DNA of 64,000 nt from Novosphingobium terrae (GCF_017163935.1 NZ_JABVZR010000001.1:992001-1056000); one strand, 5' to 3'; positions 49,529 through 58,652 are shown, counted from the stretch's first letter. Numbers and translations are program-made. The notes: generated from the sequence alone by a model not told the origin.

Positions 49529-52384
49529 ATGCGAATCCCCCCTGCGCGTCCCTCGATCCCTGCCGCCTTGCTGACCATGCTGTTGACCTCCACGCTGTTG
49601 GCCTCCACCGCCGCGCCCGCCCGGGCCGGAGACCAGCCGCTCTATCAACCGGCGCCGGATTGGGTGGTGGCCACACCTCAGGCCGATGGCGCGGGCAGCG
49701 GGGCAGGCCAGCCCACCTTGCGCACCTTTGACGAACAGAAGCGCATCAGCCATGGCGAGGTCTGGACCTATGCCGTCACCGCCACGCGCATCGATACGCC
49801 CGAGGGCTTGCAGCGCGTGGGCACCTCCACGCTGAAATGGGCGCCCGAACATGGCGATCTGATCATCCATGGGGTGACCATCCTGCGCGGCGGCCAGCGG
49901 ATCGATGTGCTGGCCAAGGGCGCGCGCTACACCGTGCTGCGGCGCGAGGAAAAGCTGGAATCGCTCCAGCTTGACGGCACGCTGACGGCAACGCTCTCGA
50001 TCGAGGGGCTTCAGGTTGGCGATATCATCGAGACCCGCTTTTCGGTGACCGCGAAGGATGCCGCGCTTCAGGGCCATATCAGCACCTCGGCGCAATTGCT
50101 GGCGCAGCCGGTGCAGCTTGGCTTCGGGCGGGTGCGCGTGCTGTGGAGCGATGCCGAAACAATCCGCTGGAAGACCTATCTCGACGGCGTCACCCCGGCC
50201 GAAAGCACGCGCCCGGGCTGGCATGAGTGGCTGGTCACCCTGCCCGTGGCCAAGCAGCCCGATGCCGCGGCTCAGGCTCCGGGCCGCTTCAACTGGCTGG
50301 CCGTCGCACAATTCTCCGATTTTGCCGATTGGGGCGAGGTCAGCAAGGTGATGGCGCCGCTTTACCGGGTGGATGTGCCCTCGGCGGCGATCACCAAGGG
50401 GGGCGATCTGGATCAGGAGATCGCCCGCATCGCGGCGGCCAGTGCCGATCCGCGCCGCCGCACCGCTCTGGCGCTGCAACTGGTGCAGGACAAGATTCGC
50501 TACTTCGCCGTCTCGATGAGTGGCGGCAATCTCGTGCCTCAACCGCCCGAGAAGACCTGGACCCTGCGTTATGGCGACTGCAAGGCCAAGACGCTGCTGC
50601 TGCTGGCGGTGCTTCACCGGCTGGGCATCGAGGCCGAACCCGCCATGGCCAGCCTGAGCAATGGCGACCGCGTGCAGGGCAGCCTGCCTTCCATGGCGGC
50701 CTTCGATCATGTGATGGTGCTGGCACATGTCGGCGGCAAGGTGCTGTGGCTGGATGGCACCGGGCTGGGCACGCGTGAGGCCGATCTCGACGATGTGCCC
50801 GCCTATGGCTGGGTGCTGCCGGTGCGGGCCGATGGCAAGGCCGAACTGCTGGCCGCGCCGCTGCATCCGCCCGCCCGGCCCAATGCCGAGGTGCATTACG
50901 ATGTCGATCTGCGCGCCGGTGTGGGGCTGATGGCGCCCTTCCGTGTCACCTTGACGCTGCGCGGCGGGGGTATCGGGCAGGTCAACTCGCTGCTCGGCAA
51001 TCTCGATGCCGAGGGCAAGGCCAATGTGCTGCGCGTCTTGCTGAGCAATGCCGCAGCCGGGGGGCGCCGCATTTTCGTCGCACCGCAACTCAGCTACGAT
51101 CCGCAGAGCGGCGAGGGCACGATCACCGCCAGCGGCGTGGTGCTCTCCGACTGGACGCGGGCCGACAGCCGCTACAGCTTCGATCCCAAGCTGGTGCAGG
51201 CCTCGGCCTATCCTGACCGCAGCCGCGCCATCTGGCAGAGCATTCCCGTCGCGCTGGGCCAGCCGCAGCATGGCGTGACGGTGGAGAGTTTCCAGCTGCC
51301 GCGCGGCGGGCAGGGCATCGCGATGCAGGGCGAGGGGGATCAGCAGCGCGCGCTTCCTCTGGGCGGCAGCAGCCATGTCCATGCCGAGCTGAAGGATGGC
51401 ACCTGGCGCCTGACGCTGGAAAATCTGCGCAGCGGGGGAGAGATGCCCGCCGCCGATATTCCCGCCATGCGCCGCGCCGACGCCGATTTTATCGCGCGCA
51501 TGCCGCATCTGCGCACCGATGCGGGCTATCCCGCGCCCTGGCAGAATGTCGAGGCCGCCAAACGCGACCATCTCGTCGACACCACCCTGGCCAATCTGGC
51601 GCAATGGATCGCCGAAAAGCCCGATGATGCCGAGCGTTATCGCCTGCGCGCCGCCTTCTATGCCGAGATTTTCGAACGCGAGAAGGCCATCGCCGATCTG
51701 GACAAGGCGCTGGAGCTGAAGGGTGACAAGCAGCTCCATATCCAGCGCGCCTCGCTCTATGAGGCGCTGGGGGACAAGACCCGCGCCACCGCCGATCTCA
51801 AGGCGGCCTATGATCTCGACCCTGCCGATACGGCTGTGCTCAACCGCCTGTCCAATGTTCAGGCCTGGGCCGGGGGCGTGGATGAGGCGCTGACGCGGCT
51901 CGACGGGCTGATCGCCAATGGCGGCCAGAAACAGCCTTTCTATCAGGCCCGCAAGGGTGAGGTGCTGGCCCGGCGCGGCGATGTGGCAGGGGCGGTGGCC
52001 CAGATGGATGCGGCGCTGGCCAAGCGTGAGGGCAATGCCGTGCTGCTCAACGATCGCTGCTGGGTGAAGGGGCTGCTGAACACCGATCTCGACAATGCGC
52101 TGGGCGATTGCAGCAAGTCGATCCAGATCGGCGGGAACAGCACGGCGCCCGCATTGGGCAGCCGGGGGCTGGTGCAGCTGCGGCTGCATCATGCGAAGGA
52201 GGCGATTGCCGATTTCAATCAGGCGCTGGATCTGCGCCCGGGTCATGCCGTCGACTATTTCCTGCGCGCGCTGGCTGAGCGCGAGGCCGGGGATGGCGAT
52301 GCGGCAAAGCGCGATCTGGCGGCGGCCCGGCTGCTGTTTCCCGCGCTTGAGCAATGGTACGCCAGCTTCGGCCTGCACTGGTAG
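49529..52384 (+). CDS. Exported DUF3857-transglutaminase-TPR protein
   Basis: 951 residues from ATG 49529 (GGAGAG upstream). Signal peptide ending STAAPARAG. A DUF3857 domain covers about 60-230 (RISHGEVWTYAVTATRID, GVTILRGGQRIDVLAKG). A transglutaminase-like core at about 290-440 has Cys in RYGDCKAKTLLLLAVLHRLG, His in AAFDHVMVLAHV and Asp in LWLDGTGLG, a complete triad. The last 270 residues hold TPR-like repeats (ERYRLRAAFYAEIFEREKAI, DKALELKGDKQLHIQRASLY). Periplasmic; members of this family are seen with polysaccharide and envelope loci, exact reaction unknown. Confidence 0.88.
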   Translation: MRIPPARPSIPAALLTMLLTSTLLASTAAPARAGDQPLYQPAPDWVVATPQADGAGSGAGQPTLRTFDEQKRISHGEVWTYAVTATRIDTPEGLQRVGTSTLKWAPEHGDLIIHGVTILRGGQRIDVLAKGARYTVLRREEKLESLQLDGTLTATLSIEGLQVGDIIETRFSVTAKDAALQGHISTSAQLLAQPVQLGFGRVRVLWSDAETIRWKTYLDGVTPAESTRPGWHEWLVTLPVAKQPDAAAQAPGRFNWLAVAQFSDFADWGEVSKVMAPLYRVDVPSAAITKGGDLDQEIARIAAASADPRRRTALALQLVQDKIRYFAVSMSGGNLVPQPPEKTWTLRYGDCKAKTLLLLAVLHRLGIEAEPAMASLSNGDRVQGSLPSMAAFDHVMVLAHVGGKVLWLDGTGLGTREADLDDVPAYGWVLPVRADGKAELLAAPLHPPARPNAEVHYDVDLRAGVGLMAPFRVTLTLRGGGIGQVNSLLGNLDAEGKANVLRVLLSNAAAGGRRIFVAPQLSYDPQSGEGTITASGVVLSDWTRADSRYSFDPKLVQASAYPDRSRAIWQSIPVALGQPQHGVTVESFQLPRGGQGIAMQGEGDQQRALPLGGSSHVHAELKDGTWRLTLENLRSGGEMPAADIPAMRRADADFIARMPHLRTDAGYPAPWQNVEAAKRDHLVDTTLANLAQWIAEKPDDAERYRLRAAFYAEIFEREKAIADLDKALELKGDKQLHIQRASLYEALGDKTRATADLKAAYDLDPADTAVLNRLSNVQAWAGGVDEALTRLDGLIANGGQKQPFYQARKGEVLARRGDVAGAVAQMDAALAKREGNAVLLNDRCWVKGLLNTDLDNALGDCSKSIQIGGNSTAPALGSRGLVQLRLHHAKEAIADFNQALDLRPGHAVDYFLRALAEREAGDGDAAKRDLAAARLLFPALEQWYASFGLHW

Positions 52385-52475
52385 GCGGGGGCTGGCCCGG
52401 GATATGCGGGGGTGATGGAACTTCCGGGCCCGGCATGTCCTCCTGAAAGAGGAGCTGCTGCGAAAAGGTGAGGCC

Positions 52476-53249
52476 ATGCTGAGCGAAACCCCCGGAACCG
52501 GCGATCTGCCTCAGGATGTGATTGCCCTCTCCATCACGGGGCGGCTGGAGAAGGCGGATATCGAGAAGGCGATGGCCCTGCTCGATGCCGCTTTCGCGCG
52601 GGGTGGCAAGGTGCATCTCTTTGTGGAGGTGCGTGACTTCACCGGCATGCCGGCGGACGCATGGCTGAGCGATCTGCGCCATGGCCTGCGCTATCTCACC
52701 AAATTGCATCAGTTCGGGCGGGTGGCGATTGTCAGCGATCAGAGCTGGGTGCGTGCGGCCTCACGCATCGAAAGCGCGCTGCTGCCCTTTGTGACTTATC
52801 ACGTCTACCGCCCCGAGCAGCGCGACCATGCGCTGGCCTGGGCGCGCGGTGAGGTCAGCGATCCCCAGCCGCCCGCCTTGCAGGTGGTTGAGGATGGGCA
52901 GGGGATCATCACCATCGAGATCAACGGGCGGATCACCCCGCAGACGGTGGATGCGCTGGCCGAGCAGATCGCGCGCTTCAGCGGTGAGGGGCGTTCGCTG
53001 CGCCTCCTGGCAAGGGTCCGCCACTATGAGGGGTTCGATCCGGCCCTGCTGATCGATCCCAAATATGTCGAACTCAAGTTGTCGCTGCTGCGGCGTGTAG
53101 CGCGTTATGCGCTGGTGGGCGGGCCGGACTGGATGGCGCGGATCGCCGCTCTGGCCGATCCGTTGCTGACCATGGATTTGCGGCACTTCCCCATCGAGGA
53201 GGAAGATGCCGCGCGCAGCTGGCTGCTGGAGATGAATGGCAAGGTCTGA
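52476..53249 (+). CDS. Tandem SpoIIAA/STAS-like protein
   Basis: 257 residues from ATG 52476 with AAAAGGTGAGG upstream. Two SpoIIAA-like (PF11964) domains of about 120 residues each: the first runs from LSITGRLEKADIEKAMALLD to VYRPEQRDHALAWARGE, the second from ITIEINGRITPQTVDALAEQ to the C-terminus, with parallel FVEVRDFTGM/LARVRHYEGF and GRVAIVSDQSW/RYALVGGPDWM segments, showing internal duplication. Single-domain members are about 120 residues. Thought to bind lipids or act in protein interactions; function here unknown. Confidence 0.82.
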   Translation: MLSETPGTGDLPQDVIALSITGRLEKADIEKAMALLDAAFARGGKVHLFVEVRDFTGMPADAWLSDLRHGLRYLTKLHQFGRVAIVSDQSWVRAASRIESALLPFVTYHVYRPEQRDHALAWARGEVSDPQPPALQVVEDGQGIITIEINGRITPQTVDALAEQIARFSGEGRSLRLLARVRHYEGFDPALLIDPKYVELKLSLLRRVARYALVGGPDWMARIAALADPLLTMDLRHFPIEEEDAARSWLLEMNGKV

Positions 53250-53267
53250 TCGGGATCAGACCCGTGA

Positions 53268-54008
53268 TCAGACCCGGGGCGGCTGGTAAAGCCTTTCGCG
53301 CAGGGGTTCCTCGCTGGGCTCGACCTCCAGCACCACCTCGCGAAAGCCGCGCGAGCCCATTTCCACCGCCAGCACCCGTGCCTTGAAGCCCACGCCCGAT
53401 CCATAGATCGCCTCGCGCAGCCAGCTGTCATGGGCGATATAGCCGATCACGCGGCCATGCAGATCGACCGCGGCAATGGCGGCATTGTCATGCGGATTGC
53501 CCGCCTCCAGCTCCAGCGAGACGGGCAGGCCGGGGCGCAGGCCCTGAACGGCCGAGGCATGGTCCTGCTCGCCGATCAGGCCGATCATATAGGCGTCGGG
53601 ATTGCCCACGCTCTGCACCATGCCGAAGGTTTCCGAATCGCCGGGCAGCAGAGGCTCGTCCCCCAGCAGCATCGTGGGTTCAGCGGCGTGCAGCGGCGCG
53701 ACCGGCTCGGGCAGATAGGGTTCGGGCTCGGCGACAGGCTCGGGGGCGGGCTGTTCGGGGGCAGGCGGGGCCATCACCACCGGCTCGGGCGCCATCGGGG
53801 CCGGGATCACCGGCTGGGCCTCAACCGGCGTGACGATGACGGGCTCAATGGCCACAGGCTCAATGGCAACCGGCTCGATCGCGACAGTTGCGGGGGCCAT
53901 CGGTTCCGGCGCAACCGTTGCGGGGGTGAACGGCTCCGGCGCGGAAACGTACGGCGTTTCGGCGCTTTTGCCCCAGCCCGAGAACAGGCGCTTCAGAAAA
54001 CCAAACAT
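53268..54008 (-). CDS. HIRAN-domain protein with Pro-rich linker
   Basis: 246 residues from ATG 54008 (AAGGGACGAAGC upstream). A basic amphipathic N-terminus MFGFLKRLFSGWGKSAETPY, then about 110 residues rich in Pro, Glu, Ala and Val with tandem AIEPV units, then a HIRAN domain (MVQSVGNPDAYMIGLIGEQD, LELEAGNPHDNAAIAAVDLH, GRVIGYIAHDSWLREAIY). HIRAN domains bind single-stranded DNA 3' ends in eukaryotic helicases; bacterial stand-alone forms are uncharacterised. The low-complexity linker may act as a spacer from the membrane. Convergent with the STAS gene. Confidence 0.82.
   Translation of the reverse strand: MFGFLKRLFSGWGKSAETPYVSAPEPFTPATVAPEPMAPATVAIEPVAIEPVAIEPVIVTPVEAQPVIPAPMAPEPVVMAPPAPEQPAPEPVAEPEPYLPEPVAPLHAAEPTMLLGDEPLLPGDSETFGMVQSVGNPDAYMIGLIGEQDHASAVQGLRPGLPVSLELEAGNPHDNAAIAAVDLHGRVIGYIAHDSWLREAIYGSGVGFKARVLAVEMGSRGFREVVLEVEPSEEPLRERLYQPPRV
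53841..53885 (-). repeat. Three tandem 15-bp coding repeats
   Basis: Three units encoding V-A-I-E-P in the linker of the HIRAN protein, differing at third codon positions (GTCGCGATCGAGCCG first unit). A likely slippage or duplication site. Confidence 0.8.
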
Positions 54009-54160
54009 GCTTCGTCCCTTCGCATCGCCGCCCTCGCTCCTGTGCGGAGCGGCGCTGTCACCTGCGGATATGCGCGTAAAGTGGCCCTTTGCAAGCCAAA
54101 CCCGAGCTTGACAGGCTGAGTGGCGGCTTCCTGCGGACTCGCGAGAGGCCAGCGCATACG

Positions 54161-54188
54161 AAAAAGCGTGTCCGGCGTGAGGACACGC
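54161..54188 (-). terminator. Intrinsic terminator of the GST gene
   Basis: Minus strand: GCGTGTCC, 7-base loop, GGACACGC, then TTTTT. It lies about 100 bp after the GST stop within the 283-bp gap 54009-54291, in which no gene is seen. Confidence 0.8.
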
Positions 54189-54291
54189 CAGGACACGCAG
54201 GCTTTCGCTTGATCGGGGGTCGCATGGATGCCTGGCATCCGAAGGAAAAGACGCCGGGGCAGGGCGATTGTTCCCTCCACGCTGCGGTTTC

Positions 54292-54996
54292 TCACGCCTG
54301 TTGCAGCACCTGCCGCAGCGAGGCCTCGATCTGGCCGCCGCACCAGGCGTCGCCATAGGTCTCGCGGCTCTCGCGGCTGAGCCGGGCAAGGGTGGGATAG
54401 GCCTGCATCCGCCGGGTCAGGGCGGCGATGCTGGGCGCGGTCTGGCGCAGCAAAGCAGCCAGATCGGGGAAGCGATCGCCCATCGTGGCCCAGAGCGTGG
54501 CGGTGACGATATCGGCGACGCCCGGTTCATGCGTGCCCAGCAGGAAGCCATCAGTGGCGGTGAGGCCATGGCTTGCGCCGGTGGCGTCCCAGATGGTCAT
54601 CCAGCGTTGCAGGCGGGGGAGGAAGGCCTGCCATGAAGCCGCATCCCACATCTGGCTGCCGCCATCGCGGGTCATTTCGTCCAGCACATCATTGGCATCA
54701 TTGACGACTTTGGCCGTCAGCGCGCGGGCCTGAGGCGTGGCGGGCAGCAGATCCAGCGTCTCGCCCAGATAGAGCGCGATGGCGGGCATCTGCGCCAGAA
54801 CGAAGTCATGCCCATGATCGATCAGCACTGGCGGACCCATAAAGGGGATCGGCTGCTCCTTTGGCGCGGTTTCCAGCAGTTGGCCGATGGTGTCGGCGTC
54901 CTGTTCGCGCCATGTCTTGCCCGCGAAGGTCAGGATTGCGCGGATAAACTGCCCGCGAAAGGGCACGGGCCAGTAGTAGAGATCATAGTCAGCCAT
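54292..54996 (-). CDS. Glutathione S-transferase family protein
   Basis: 234 residues. N-terminal thioredoxin fold DYDLYYWPVPFRGQFIRAIL, with cis-Pro region MGPPVLIDHGHDFVLAQMPA and AIALYLGETLDLLP, then an all-helical C-domain. Tyr/Trp in YYWPVPFRG sits where GSTs place the catalytic residue. It would conjugate glutathione to electrophiles or act as a peroxidase. Upstream and on the same strand is the ergothioneine operon (MFS gene stop at 55007, ten bases away), so it could be the operon's last gene. Confidence 0.88.
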   Translation of the reverse strand: MADYDLYYWPVPFRGQFIRAILTFAGKTWREQDADTIGQLLETAPKEQPIPFMGPPVLIDHGHDFVLAQMPAIALYLGETLDLLPATPQARALTAKVVNDANDVLDEMTRDGGSQMWDAASWQAFLPRLQRWMTIWDATGASHGLTATDGFLLGTHEPGVADIVTATLWATMGDRFPDLAALLRQTAPSIAALTRRMQAYPTLARLSRESRETYGDAWCGGQIEASLRQVLQQA

Positions 54997-55006
54997 GGGA
55001 TGTCCC

Positions 55007-56290
55007 TCATGATGCTGGCGCCAGACTCGGCGTTTCCACAGGGGCGGTTTCCGGCGCGCGCAACAGCACCGGGGCGACGCCCAGCGCCACCACGGCGATC
55101 AGGGCTCCGGGCGCGGCGGCCCAATGGGTGGCGCCCAGCAGGGCATGGGCGGCATAGGGCGCCGCGCCGCCAAACAGGGCGGTGGCGCTGGTGGCGCCCA
55201 GAGCAAGGCCGCTCAGCCTGCTGGTGGTGGAGAATTGCTCGGCGGTGGCCACGGCGCCCACGGCGCTCACCCCGCCCGCCAGAGCGGCCAGCACGCAGGC
55301 GCCCGCCGCTGCGGTGACGGCATCGCCGCCCGCCATCAGCGCGAACATGGCGGCCGGCAGCACCACGCTGCCCGCGCAGAGCGCCAGCAGCACCGGCTTG
55401 CGGCCAAGTCTGTCCGACAGGGCGCCGACCAGCGGCGTCACCGCGATCACCACCACGGCGGCGAGGGTGGAGAGGCCCAGCGCGGTGCTTTCCTCGCGCC
55501 AACCCACGCTCTGCAGATAGGCCGGGACATAGGTGATGCCCACGTAATAGGTGATCGAGCCGAGGGCGGAAATGGCGAAGCCCCGCGCGATGCCGGAGCG
55601 CTCATGGCGCAGGGCGTGGCGCAGGGGGGAGGCATCGCTCTTGTGGCGCTGCGCCTCGAACAGGGGCGGTTCGGGCAGGGAAGATCGCGCCAGCCAGACC
55701 GTGCCCGCCAGAGCGCTGCCGATCAGAAAGGGAATGCGCCAGCCCCATGCGTCGAGGCTGGCCTGATCCATCGCGCCTGCCGTCAAGGCGCATACCGCCA
55801 CGGCCAGCAATCCGCCCACCTCGCTGGCCGCCGCCGCCAGCGAGCCGATCAGGCCTCGGCGATGTTCGGGCGCGCCCTCCAGAAGATAGGTGACGACGCC
55901 GGTGTATTCGCCGCCCACGCTGAAGCCCATCAGGCAGCGCAGGCCCAGCAGCAGCCCGCCCGCGATGGGCCCGGCCTGAGCGCGCGTGGGCAGGCAGGCG
56001 GTCAGCAGCATGGCCAGAGTCATCAGCGCCATGGAGAGCAGCAGGGTTTGGCGCCGCCCGTGCCGGTCTCCGAAATGGCCGAAGACCATCGCGCCCAAGG
56101 GTCGCATCAGATAGGCGATGGCAAAACCAGCCAGAGTCTCGCCCAGAGCCTGAGCGCCGGGGCCGAAGAAGCTGCGTGAGAGGATCGTGGCGAAATAGAG
56201 ATAGAGCGTGAAATCATACCACTCCACCACGGTGGAGAGCGCCGCCACCGCCATAGCTTTCCGAGATAAGGCCTGCGGCTGTGCGCTCAC
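55007..56290 (-). CDS. MFS transporter of the metabolite:H+ symporter family, egt-linked
   Basis: 427 residues from GTG 56290, which overlaps the egtB stop as GTGA; an ATG at 56503 would lie wholly inside egtB. VVEWYDFTLYLYFATILSRS at the start of helix 1 is the MHS-family signature, with GHFGDRHGRRQTLL motif A and GFSVGGEYTGVVTYLLE in helix 4. The family includes citrate, proline/betaine and carnitine carriers. Translational coupling to egtB suggests it moves ergothioneine, hercynine or a precursor; that link is an inference. Confidence 0.88.
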   Translation of the reverse strand: MSAQPQALSRKAMAVAALSTVVEWYDFTLYLYFATILSRSFFGPGAQALGETLAGFAIAYLMRPLGAMVFGHFGDRHGRRQTLLLSMALMTLAMLLTACLPTRAQAGPIAGGLLLGLRCLMGFSVGGEYTGVVTYLLEGAPEHRRGLIGSLAAAASEVGGLLAVAVCALTAGAMDQASLDAWGWRIPFLIGSALAGTVWLARSSLPEPPLFEAQRHKSDASPLRHALRHERSGIARGFAISALGSITYYVGITYVPAYLQSVGWREESTALGLSTLAAVVVIAVTPLVGALSDRLGRKPVLLALCAGSVVLPAAMFALMAGGDAVTAAAGACVLAALAGGVSAVGAVATAEQFSTTSRLSGLALGATSATALFGGAAPYAAHALLGATHWAAAPGALIAVVALGVAPVLLRAPETAPVETPSLAPAS

Positions 56291-57564
56291 GCCAGATCCC
56301 GTGCCAGCCGCAGGCCCATGAATTGCCAGCGCTGATGGGGGTAGAAGAAGTTGCGGTAGGAGGCGCGCAGATGGCCGCGCGGCGTGGCACAACTGCCGCC
56401 GCGCAGCACGAATTGCCCGCTCATGAACTTGCCATTGTACTCGCCGACAGCCCCGGGTGCGGCGCGAAAGCCGGGATAGGGACGATAGGCGCTGCCCGTC
56501 CATTCCCAGACATTGCCGAAGAAGGCCGGGCTTTTGTCCGCGATGGGGCGCAGCGCGCCGGGGGCATCCAGCTGGTGGCCCTTCATGGAATCATAGGCCC
56601 TGGCAGAGGCCTCCCATTCCATTTCGGTGGGCAGGCGCGCTCCGGCCCAGCTGGCAAAGGCATCGGCTTCATAAAGGCTGATATGGCAGACGGGCGCTGC
56701 CGGATCGAGCGCCTTTCGCCCCGCCAAGGTGAACTGGGTCCAGCCCTCATCATCCTGCCGCCAATAAAGCGGGGCGGTGATGCCTTCCGCTTTGCGCCAT
56801 GCCCAGCCATCGGAGAGCCAGAGCCGCGCGTCATCATAGCCGCCGCTTTCGATAAAGCTGATCCACTCGCCATTGGTCACCGTGCGGTCGGCCAGAGCAT
56901 GCGGGGCGAGGAAGGTGGTGTGGCCGGGCTCCTCGCAGTCGAAGGCGAAAAGGCCCTGGCGGGGCGTATGGCCGATCTCGGCCAGACCGGTACGCCCGGC
57001 GATCCAGCCATGCGGGGGCGGGGTGGTGGAGGCAGGAGTGGGAGGCTGCTCTGGCCATAGCGCCGGTTCGAGCGGGTTGGTCGAGAAGGCGTGGAGGATA
57101 TCGGTCAGCAGCAGTTCCTGATGCTGCTGCTCATGCTGGCAGCCCAGCCTCACCAGCTCCAGCGCGGAGGGAGAGAGGTGGGGCAAGGCGCGCAGCAGGG
57201 CGTGATCCACCGCCTCGCGATAGGTCAGGATGTCGGCCAGAGAAGGGCGCGAAAGCATGCCACGTGCCGAGCGGAGCAGGCGTTGCCCCTCGGCCTCGTA
57301 ATAGCTGTTGAACAGGAAGGGCCAGTCGGCATCGTGCAGATGATAGGCAGGCACATGGTCGCGCAGCACGAAGGTCTCGAAGAACCATGTGGTATGCGCC
57401 AGATGCCATTTTGCGGGCGAGGCATCCGCCATCGACTGCACCGTGGCATCGGCATCCGACAAAGGCGCAACCAGCGCCTCGGTCAGGGCGCGGACCTGCG
57501 TGTAATGCTCCGAAAGCGCGGGGTGATCCTGCGTGGCGCGGCCCGGAGGCAAGGTGGTGGCCAT
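56287..57564 (-). CDS. egtB: Ergothioneine biosynthesis hercynine oxygenase
   Basis: 425 residues from ATG 57564, four bases after the egtD stop. N-terminal DinB-like domain with iron-ligand candidates His57 (HLAHTTWFFETF), His144 and His148 (HEQQHQE), and C-terminal FGE-sulfatase domain (YEADAFASWAGARLPTEMEW, FFGNVWEWTGSAYRPYPGFR, LRGGSCATPRGHLRASYRNF, FYPHQRWQFMGLRLAR). It joins hercynine to a thiol (cysteine or gamma-Glu-Cys) as a sulfoxide. No egtA, egtC or egtE is present nearby, so the direct-cysteine route or distant genes are likely. Confidence 0.94.
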   Translation of the reverse strand: MATTLPPGRATQDHPALSEHYTQVRALTEALVAPLSDADATVQSMADASPAKWHLAHTTWFFETFVLRDHVPAYHLHDADWPFLFNSYYEAEGQRLLRSARGMLSRPSLADILTYREAVDHALLRALPHLSPSALELVRLGCQHEQQHQELLLTDILHAFSTNPLEPALWPEQPPTPASTTPPPHGWIAGRTGLAEIGHTPRQGLFAFDCEEPGHTTFLAPHALADRTVTNGEWISFIESGGYDDARLWLSDGWAWRKAEGITAPLYWRQDDEGWTQFTLAGRKALDPAAPVCHISLYEADAFASWAGARLPTEMEWEASARAYDSMKGHQLDAPGALRPIADKSPAFFGNVWEWTGSAYRPYPGFRAAPGAVGEYNGKFMSGQFVLRGGSCATPRGHLRASYRNFFYPHQRWQFMGLRLARDLA

Positions 57565-57568
57565 GAGG

Positions 57569-58558
57569 TCAGCCCCGTGCGCGCAGGAGGTGAAGGCTGA
57601 ACCAGCGCCGTGGATCGGTCCAGACGGTATCGACATCGAAGCCCGCGCTGGCCGACAAAGCGGCGAATTCGCTCACACTGTATTTGTGGGAATTTTCGAT
57701 ATGCACCGCCTCACCGGCTGCGAAATGGAACAGGTTGTCCCCCACCGTCACGCTCTGCGCTTCCTGGCTGACCAGCGAGATTTCGATATGGCCGGGGTCT
57801 TCCATGTAACGCGCGCGATGGTGGAAGCGGGAGGTGTCGAAATCGGCGCCCAGCTCGCGGTTGGCGCGCGCCAGCACATTGAGGCTGAATTGCGCGGTGA
57901 CGCCCTGCGCATCGTCATAGGCGCGTTCCAGCGTGGGGATGTCCTTTTTCAGGTCCACGCCGATCAGCATCATTGCATCAGGCGACAATCTCTGCCGCCA
58001 ATGAGCGAGGAAATCGCGCGCCTCGGGCCGCTCGAAATTGCCGATGGTCGATCCGGGGAAGAAGCAGAGGTCGCGCGCCTGCGAGGCCGGCAGGTCCAGT
58101 TCGCCCAGATAATTGCCGCAGACCGCCGTGACGGGCAGGCCCGGATAGCGCTGCTCGATGGCCTCTGCCGTGGCGGCCAGCGGCACGGGCGAAATGTCGA
58201 GGCAGACATAGGCCGCAGGCGGCAGGCCCTGCGCATGCAGCGCATCAAGCACAAACTCCGCCTTGCCGCCCGATCCCGCGCCCAGTTCGATAAAGCGCAC
58301 GCCCGCGCCGATGCGCCGTGCCATCTGCGCGGCATGAGCGCGCAGCAGCGCCGTTTCGGTGCGGGTGGGGTAATATTCGGGCAACAGGCAGATGTCGTCG
58401 AACAGCTTCGATCCTGCCTCATCATAAAGGAAGCGGCAGGGGATCGCCTTGTCTGGCTTGGAAAGCCCTTCGATCAGGGCTTCGAGAAAGGGCGATGGCG
58501 GGTCGGGCTGGATCTGGAAAGCGGGTAAGGGGGAAAGGGCTTCGATCAGATCGGGCAT
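57569..58558 (-). CDS. egtD: L-histidine N-alpha-methyltransferase
   Basis: 329 residues from ATG 58558; ATG 58591 is an alternative. EgtD features: LYDEAGSKLFDDICLLPEYY with PTRTE, SAM motif FIELGAGSGGKAEFVL, FFPGSTIGNFERPEA and the C-terminal IENSHKYSVSEFAALSASAG holding substrate-binding Glu and Ser. It trimethylates histidine to hercynine, the first step of ergothioneine synthesis. Start of the operon egtD-egtB-MFS. An EcfG-like element at 58627-58652 lies about 70 bp upstream. Confidence 0.95.
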   Translation of the reverse strand: MPDLIEALSPLPAFQIQPDPPSPFLEALIEGLSKPDKAIPCRFLYDEAGSKLFDDICLLPEYYPTRTETALLRAHAAQMARRIGAGVRFIELGAGSGGKAEFVLDALHAQGLPPAAYVCLDISPVPLAATAEAIEQRYPGLPVTAVCGNYLGELDLPASQARDLCFFPGSTIGNFERPEARDFLAHWRQRLSPDAMMLIGVDLKKDIPTLERAYDDAQGVTAQFSLNVLARANRELGADFDTSRFHHRARYMEDPGHIEISLVSQEAQSVTVGDNLFHFAAGEAVHIENSHKYSVSEFAALSASAGFDVDTVWTDPRRWFSLHLLRARG

Positions 58559-58626
58559 GCCTGGCGCCTTCTGCTTGGGGCGCCGAAGCATCCCGGTGGC
58601 TGCGGTGGACCGCTTGCATAATGCTT

Positions 58627-58652
58627 TACGAACGGGGAGCCGATTAAGTTCC
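58627..58652 (-). promoter_or_regulatory. EcfG-like promoter toward egtD
   Basis: Minus-strand GGAAC (58652-58648), 17-base spacer, CGTA (58630-58627), reading on as CGTAAAGC, identical to the phyR element. One base from the cGTT consensus. Confidence 0.5.

Noticed and set aside
49445..52477. 1010-codon open frame on the minus strand
   Set aside because: Antisense to the DUF3857-transglutaminase gene, whose domains and signal peptide are clear. The frame is open because of high GC at third positions; its product is Arg/Gln/His-rich without a domain.
54250..54274. GGAAC-N16-CGTC on the minus strand upstream of the HIRAN gene
   Set aside because: About 240 bp from the start codon with a terminator in between; likely chance.
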